DNA of 10,369 bases from NCBI GenBank assembly GCA_044222685.1, contig JBGAMU010000174.1, positions 1 through 10,369 on the forward strand, read 5' to 3'. A program made the position numbers and the translations under genes. The notes below the pieces were generated by a model, which searched no databases, was not told the DNA's origin, and saw only the letters and a list, made by a program, of their open reading frames with translations. The stretch comes from JAEUPI01 sp044222685 (GTDB lineage: Bacteria; Pseudomonadota; Gammaproteobacteria; Burkholderiales; Burkholderiaceae_C). Positions within the stretch are counted from its first letter, which is position 1. The number at the start of each line of letters is the position of its first letter. This document shows, piece after piece, positions 6,939-10,369 of this stretch.

Positions 6939-7715
6939 ATGAGAGAAAACCGACTGCGCACCCTGTGGCAGAACCAGCAGGTCGCCATCAACGGCTGGCT
7001 CGCCGTGCCGAGTGCCTTCAGCGCCGAGGTGATGGCGCACCAGGGCTGGGACACGCTGACCATCGACCTGCAGCACGGCGTGATCGACTACGCCGCGATG
7101 GTGACCATGCTGCAGGCGATCAGCACGACGGCCACGGTGCCGATCGTGCGGGTGCCGTGGCTGGAGCCCGGCATCGTGATGAAGTCGCTCGACGCCGGCG
7201 CCTACGGCATCATCTGCCCGATGGTGAACACGCGCGAGGATGCGCAGCGCCTGGTCGCCTACACCCACTACGCACCGCGCGGCACGCGCAGCTTCGGTCC
7301 CATCCGCGCCACGCTGTACGGCGGCGCCGACTATGCGCAGAAGGCCAACGACACCATCGTCGCCTTCGCGATGATCGAGACGGCGCAGGCACTCGACAAC
7401 CTCGACGCCATCCTGTCGGTCGAAGGGCTGGACGCGATCTACATCGGGCCATCGGACCTGTCGCTGGCGCTCGGCTGCCGCCCGGTGTTCGACGACGTCG
7501 ATCCCCAGGCGGCGCAGGCCATCGCGCACATCCTCGAGCGAGCCAAGGCGCATGGCGTCAAGGCCGGTGTGCACAACGGCGTGCCTGACGTGGCGCTCAA
7601 GCGGGCGGCGATGGGCTTCAACTTCGTCACGCTCGGCTCCGACGCGCGCATCCTGGCCGCCGGCTCGCAGCAGCTGCTGGGTCCGATGAAGGCCGGCCTG
7701 TCGCGGCCGGGCTGA
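6939..7715 (+). CDS. HpcH/HpaI-family class II aldolase (2-keto-3-deoxy-sugar-acid aldolase)
   Basis: 258-residue metal-dependent aldolase, the same size as E. coli GarL (256). Family landmarks: catalytic His46 in TIDLQHGVIDY, Arg71 in IVRVPW, the metal ligands Glu147 in FAMIETA and Asp173 in IGPSDLSLALG, and the ICPMVNT and YAPRGTRSFGP segments. The first motif is DLQHG rather than the DGEHAP of GarL/HpaI, placing it in a sister subgroup often annotated only as HpcH/HpaI aldolase. The ribosome site GAGGG (6927-6931) overlaps the stop of the dehydrogenase gene, and the spacer is seven bases. By context it would cleave 5-keto-4-deoxyglucarate, the GarD product, into pyruvate and tartronate semialdehyde, which the preceding gene product can reduce. 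A 2-keto-3-deoxy product of the IlvD/Edd dehydratase is an alternative substrate. Confidence 0.9.
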   Translation: MRENRLRTLWQNQQVAINGWLAVPSAFSAEVMAHQGWDTLTIDLQHGVIDYAAMVTMLQAISTTATVPIVRVPWLEPGIVMKSLDAGAYGIICPMVNTREDAQRLVAYTHYAPRGTRSFGPIRATLYGGADYAQKANDTIVAFAMIETAQALDNLDAILSVEGLDAIYIGPSDLSLALGCRPVFDDVDPQAAQAIAHILERAKAHGVKAGVHNGVPDVALKRAAMGFNFVTLGSDARILAAGSQQLLGPMKAGLSRPG

Positions 7716-7727
7716 GGCCGGCCGCGA
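7701..7727. terminator. Strong hairpin over the aldolase stop codon
   Basis: Perfect ten-base inverted repeat, TCGCGGCCGG at 7701-7710 and CCGGCCGCGA at 7718-7727, with a seven-base loop holding the aldolase stop. No T-run follows, so it is not a textbook intrinsic terminator, but it lies at the junction of two convergent genes and probably helps end or stabilise the plus-strand transcript. Confidence 0.45.
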
Positions 7728-7747
7728 GCCGCGTCAACCGACGCGGC
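7728..7747. terminator. Second hairpin overlapping the hemerythrin-gene 3' end
   Basis: Perfect eight-base inverted repeat, GCCGCGTC at 7728-7735 and GACGCGGC at 7740-7747, loop AACC. It directly abuts the hairpin at 7701-7727 and covers the stop codon of the minus-strand hemerythrin gene. No T-run is present on either side. A role in 3'-end formation between the converging transcripts is plausible but unproven; high GC alone raises the chance of such stems. Confidence 0.35.
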
Positions 7748-8294
7748 GCCGCGCGGCCATCTCGGCGCCCATAGCGCGCTGCATCACGGCATTGCTGCGC
7801 TCGCGCGCCGCCGGAAAGACGATGTCGTCCTCGAGCGGGACGTGGCTGTCGTGGATGGCGATGAATTCCTGCGCCGCCGCCTGCAGCGGCTCCAGCGCGT
7901 CCGGCGTCCACGTGTGGGCCGAGTCGGCCAGCGTCTGCAGTGCCGGACCCAGGCGTTGCCAGACGGCTTCCATCTGCTGGTGGTCGGCGCGGATCTGCCG
8001 TGCGGCGGCCACGAGGTGCGGCTGGCCGCTGGACTCCAGCAGCGGCAGCACGTGCAGTTCCTCGTCGACGTGGTGGGCCGGCGCGGCGATCGCGAAGTAG
8101 CGGAACACGTCGTGCGCGGCCGAGCGTGCGTCGTCGTCGCGACCCCGCTCGCGCAGGTGCACGAGCAGCCGGCCGAGCAGGTCGAGCGAGCGCTGCACGC
8201 GTTCGTGGCAGGCCGAGAGCAGGGCGAAAGGGGCTTCGAAGCCGGCCTGCGGACTGTGCAAACCCGGCAACTGGACGGTCGAAATGACACTCAT
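7734..8294 (-). CDS. Hemerythrin HHE-domain protein
   Basis: 186-residue, probably cytoplasmic four-helix protein with the hemerythrin-like di-iron ligand pattern: His30 in ACHERV, His74/75 and Glu78/79 in HHVDEEL, His105 and Glu109 in DHQQME, and His148, His151 and Glu155 in IHDSHVPLEDDIVFPAA. Such proteins bind O2 or NO, or repair iron-sulfur damage. The start at 8294 (MSVISTVQLPG) was chosen because the domain begins soon after and the upstream in-frame extension looks unlike protein; no clear ribosome site supports it. It is transcribed away from a Crp/Fnr-type regulator gene with an FNR/Dnr-like box between them. By analogy with DnrN/NorA-type hemerythrins, a part in nitrosative or low-oxygen response under that regulator is likely, but this is inferred from context. 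It is convergent with, and not obviously related to, the sugar-acid genes. Confidence 0.88.
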   Translation of the reverse strand: MSVISTVQLPGLHSPQAGFEAPFALLSACHERVQRSLDLLGRLLVHLRERGRDDDARSAAHDVFRYFAIAAPAHHVDEELHVLPLLESSGQPHLVAAARQIRADHQQMEAVWQRLGPALQTLADSAHTWTPDALEPLQAAAQEFIAIHDSHVPLEDDIVFPAARERSNAVMQRAMGAEMAARRRVG

Positions 8295-8338
8295 GGATGC
8301 ATTGTCGGTGTGCAGTCCCGCCACGGCCGCAACAGGGC

Positions 8339-8352
8339 TTGATCCAGCGCAA
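8339..8352. promoter_or_regulatory. Candidate FNR/Dnr-type box
   Basis: TTGAT-CCAG-CGCAA matches 8 of the 10 defined positions of the FNR/Dnr consensus TTGAT-N4-ATCAA, with a perfect left half. It lies in the 109-base divergent gap, 44 bases upstream of the hemerythrin start and about 50 bases before the regulator start, so it could serve either gene. The neighbouring regulator has an FNR-like recognition helix (E..SR), which supports this reading. Confidence 0.4.
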
Positions 8353-8403
8353 TCGGTGTCGCGTGGGCTTGCACCACAGTGACTCACCTGTCAGATCGTT
8401 CCC

Positions 8404-9201
8404 TTGTCAAGCATCGTGGATTCGAAGGTTTCCGATGAGATCGTGTTGGTAGCGCCGGCCGCTGCGGCCCGGCCATCGCGCGCCAAGGCGCCGGTGGCCC
8501 GCCGGGTCGCCCCGATCGATCCGGCACTGCTGTCGCGAGGCTGGAACACGCTGCTGGGGCCGAACGGTGCCAACGCCGATACCCGATTGCTCGATGCGAT
8601 CGCCCGCTCGCGCCGCGTGACGGCCGGCGAGCTGGTGTTCTCCCGCCAGGAGCGGGCCCATGCCGCCGTGATGCTGGTCGAAGGCGATGTCGCCCTCGGC
8701 CTGCGTCTGGCCGACGGCAGCTTCGAGGTCGAACGCATCGTGCACGCGCCGGCCTGGCTCGACCTGGGTTCGGTGTGGCTGTCGGCGACGCATTCGATCG
8801 ACGCGCAGGCCAACGGGCCAGCCGTGGTGGTGGAGCTGCCGCGCGAACCGCTGCGCCAGCTGCTCGAGCGCCATCCGGGCCTGTCGCTGCGCATCATCCA
8901 GGGCCTTGCGCGCGAACACCAGGCGATGGTGACGCACACCCACGGCCTGATGCACCTGGCCGCGCCGGCGCGGCTTGCCCAGTGGCTGCGCCAGAACGCC
9001 AAGCCGTCGTCCACGCCCGAAGGGCAGGCCGTCGTGCGCCTGGCCGAACGCAAGCGCGACCTCGCGGCGCAGCTCGCCATCGCCCCCGAGACGCTGTCGC
9101 GGCTGCTGCGCAGCTTCACGCGGCAGGGCGTGATCGATGTGGCCGGCTACACGGTGCACGTGCTCGACCGCGCCGCGCTGGACCGGATGGCGCAAGTTTA
9201 G
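8404..9201 (+). CDS. Crp/Fnr-family transcriptional regulator, cysteine-free
   Basis: About 265-residue regulator. A cyclic-nucleotide-binding-like beta-roll (about 58-155, with RRVTAGELVFSRQE and LVEGDVALGLRLADG) is followed by a dimerisation helix (about 155-180) and a C-terminal winged helix (about 213-255). The recognition helix ERKRDLAAQLAIAPETLSRL carries Glu229, Ser232 and Arg233, the positions with which FNR reads TTGAT. There is no cysteine anywhere, so it cannot hold an FNR-type iron-sulfur cluster; it is closer in that respect to Dnr-like or other ligand-sensing members. The N-terminal 40 residues look unstructured. The start is uncertain: the TTG at 8404 gives the full frame, GTG at 8416 or 8443 are alternatives, and none has a strong ribosome site. 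Divergent from a hemerythrin gene, it probably controls that gene and itself in response to NO or oxygen limitation; the signal is unknown. Confidence 0.85.
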   Translation: MSSIVDSKVSDEIVLVAPAAAARPSRAKAPVARRVAPIDPALLSRGWNTLLGPNGANADTRLLDAIARSRRVTAGELVFSRQERAHAAVMLVEGDVALGLRLADGSFEVERIVHAPAWLDLGSVWLSATHSIDAQANGPAVVVELPREPLRQLLERHPGLSLRIIQGLAREHQAMVTHTHGLMHLAAPARLAQWLRQNAKPSSTPEGQAVVRLAERKRDLAAQLAIAPETLSRLLRSFTRQGVIDVAGYTVHVLDRAALDRMAQV

Positions 9202-9202
9202 C

Positions 9203-9279
9203 TACCCCCCGGAGCGCCTGCGGCGCTTCCCCCCCGGGGGGCGACACCGGTGGACCGGCGGAGCCGGATCCACGGTGTC
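9203..9279. repeat. GC-rich structured intergenic repeat, possible bidirectional terminator
   Basis: Two adjacent stem-loops fill the gap between the convergent regulator and xdhC genes. The first nests CCCCCCGG (9205-9212) pairing with CCGGGGGG (9234-9241) around an inner perfect hairpin AGCGCC-TGC-GGCGCT (9213-9227). The second (9243-9279) folds GACACCGGTGGACCGG against CCGGATCCACGGTGTC with two small bulges. The pattern resembles a short dispersed element that recurs near gene ends in many Burkholderiales genomes; this is recalled, not searched, and there is only one copy here. Position and symmetry suit transcription termination for both flanking genes. Confidence 0.55.
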
Positions 9280-9309
9280 ACTTGGTTGGGCGGGTGCTTC
9301 CGGTCGCGA

Positions 9310-10116
9310 TCAGCCCGGAGGGCTGGCCTGCTGCAGGAGCTGGGCCACCACGGCCAGGGCGATCACTGCGGGCTCCTTGCCGGTGATGCCGGGTACGCCG
9401 ATCGGGCAGGTCATGCGCGCAATCACGTCGGGCGCGATGCCGCGCTCCTCGAAGCGGTGCACGAAGCGCGCGCGCTTGGTCTGGCTGCCGATCAGGCCGA
9501 AGAAGGCGAAGTCGCCGCGGCGCAGGATCGCCTCGGCGATGCGCAGGTCGAGGTCGTGGCTGTGCGTCAGCACCAGGAAGCTGGCGCCGGGCGGGGCCAG
9601 CGCGACCTCGGCCTCGACCGGCTCGACGCAGACGCGGCTGATGTGCGGCGGCTCGGCGCCGGGCGGGAATTCGTCGTCGCGCTCGTCGATCCACCAGACC
9701 CGGCAGTCGAGGCCGGCGAGCAGCGCGACGATGGCGCGGCCGACATGGCCGGCGCCGTAGAGCTGCAGCGCAAAACGCGGCCGCGTGTCCGGCCAAGCGG
9801 CGAGCGCGGCGGCATCGAGCACCGAATAACGCAGGGTCAGTGCGCCGCCGCAGCACTGGCCGAGTGTCGGGCCGAGCGCGATCGACTGCGTGTGCGCGCT
9901 GCGCTCGCCCGCTGCGAGCCGGCCGCGCGCGTGTGCGATGGCCTGCAGCTCGAGATGGCCGCCGCCGATGGTGCCGAGCACCTGGCTCGCACTCACCACC
10001 ATGCGCGTGCCGGCATCGCGCGGCACCGAACCGCGCGCGTCGAGCACCTCGACCACCATCGCGGCGCGGCCGGTCGCGACCCAGTCGTGCGCCGACTCGC
10101 GCAGTGGCACGGTCAT
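9310..10116 (-). CDS. xdhC: Xanthine dehydrogenase accessory protein XdhC
   Basis: 268-residue XdhC/CoxI-family chaperone. It binds the molybdenum cofactor, promotes its sulfuration and inserts it into the XdhB subunit of xanthine dehydrogenase in the cytoplasm. The N-terminal domain shows DARGSVPRDAGTRMVV, GTIGGGHLE (49-56) and LGQCCGGALTL (85-95, with the cysteine pair implicated in cofactor binding). The C-terminal Rossmann-like domain shows YGAGHVGRAIV (120-130), LTHSHDLDL and GLIGSQTKRARF. The length is typical. Its ATG at 10116 overlaps the xdhB stop by four bases (ATGA), the usual xdhB-xdhC coupling. On the other side it converges with the Crp/Fnr regulator gene across the structured repeat. 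No oddity is seen. Confidence 0.94.
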   Translation of the reverse strand: MTVPLRESAHDWVATGRAAMVVEVLDARGSVPRDAGTRMVVSASQVLGTIGGGHLELQAIAHARGRLAAGERSAHTQSIALGPTLGQCCGGALTLRYSVLDAAALAAWPDTRPRFALQLYGAGHVGRAIVALLAGLDCRVWWIDERDDEFPPGAEPPHISRVCVEPVEAEVALAPPGASFLVLTHSHDLDLRIAEAILRRGDFAFFGLIGSQTKRARFVHRFEERGIAPDVIARMTCPIGVPGITGKEPAVIALAVVAQLLQQASPPG

Positions 10117-10369
10117 GCAGCCGGGCGGCCGTCGCGCACCGCCTGCACCGCGTCGAGCACGGCCTCCGACGTGGCCGGCGCGCGCAGCGGCGGGTCGACG
10201 CGGTGGTCGCCGACCGCCGACACCGCGTCGCGGATCGCGAAGAAGACCGAGAACGGCAGCAGCAGCGGCGGCTCGCCGACCGCCTTGCTGCGGTGGATGC
10301 TGTCGGCCACGTTGTCGGCCTGGAACAGCGCCACGTTGAACACCGGCGGGCAGTCGTTGGCGGTGGGAA
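10113..10369 (-). CDS. xdhB: Xanthine dehydrogenase molybdenum-binding subunit, C-terminal end (partial)
   Basis: Only the last 84 or so codons are in the window; the 5' part continues past 10369. The fragment contains PTANDCPPVFNVALF, IHRSKAVGEPPLLLPFSVFF and AIRDAVSAVGDHRV. The AVGEPP motif carries the glutamate conserved as the catalytic base at the molybdenum centre of xanthine dehydrogenases. The enzyme oxidises hypoxanthine to xanthine and xanthine to urate. The last bases overlap the start of xdhC, its maturation factor. The identification rests on a short but very characteristic C-terminus, so the subunit call is secure while the rest of the gene cannot be assessed here. Confidence 0.92.
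   Translation of the reverse strand, partial: PTANDCPPVFNVALFQADNVADSIHRSKAVGEPPLLLPFSVFFAIRDAVSAVGDHRVDPPLRAPATSEAVLDAVQAVRDGRPAA

Noticed and set aside
5816..7063. Minus-strand open frame (415 residues) opposite the dehydrogenase gene
   Set aside because: It spans several real gene boundaries and lacks any motif; the plus strand encodes a dehydrogenase with complete catalytic residues.

Overview
The window is very GC-rich, densely coded DNA with strong G/C bias at codon third positions. Protein content and gene order suggest a betaproteobacterium of the order Burkholderiales (Rubrivivax/Leptothrix/Methylibium/Piscinibacter-like). That placement is inferred from the sequence, not from a search.

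Layout. Positions 8-5021 (minus strand) hold a four-gene operon for sugar-acid catabolism. In transcription order it is: a disrupted uronate dehydrogenase gene (udh), an SMP-30/gluconolactonase-family lactonase, galactarate dehydratase (garD), and an IlvD/Edd-family sugar-acid dehydratase. Facing away from it at 5197 (plus strand) is a FadR-subfamily GntR regulator, followed by a D-2-hydroxyacid dehydrogenase and an HpcH/HpaI-family aldolase. Together these read as an oxidative hexuronate/aldarate pathway: uronate -> aldarolactone (Udh) -> aldarate (lactonase) -> 5-keto-4-deoxyglucarate (GarD) -> pyruvate + tartronate semialdehyde (aldolase) -> glycerate (dehydrogenase). The IlvD/Edd enzyme is an extra dehydratase whose substrate is unclear. 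No transporter lies in the window. A palindrome fitting the GntR/FadR operator pattern sits in the udh-gntR gap, and a 12/15 match to it lies just ahead of the dehydrogenase gene, so one regulator probably controls both arms.

The udh reading frame is broken: about 95-100 bases encoding roughly 35 residues appear to be missing and the frame changes at the junction. Either the first step of the pathway has been lost or there is an assembly error.

Positions 7734-9201 hold a divergent pair: a hemerythrin-domain protein (minus) and a cysteine-free Crp/Fnr-family regulator (plus), with an FNR/Dnr-like box between them. This resembles a nitric oxide or oxygen response module. A GC-rich structured repeat at about 9203-9279 separates the regulator from the convergent xdhC gene (9310-10116, minus), which overlaps the 3' end of the xanthine dehydrogenase large-subunit gene (xdhB), cut by the window edge. 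These last two genes belong to purine catabolism.

No gap between genes exceeds about 180 bases. No tRNA, rRNA, CRISPR array, insertion sequence or phage gene was seen.
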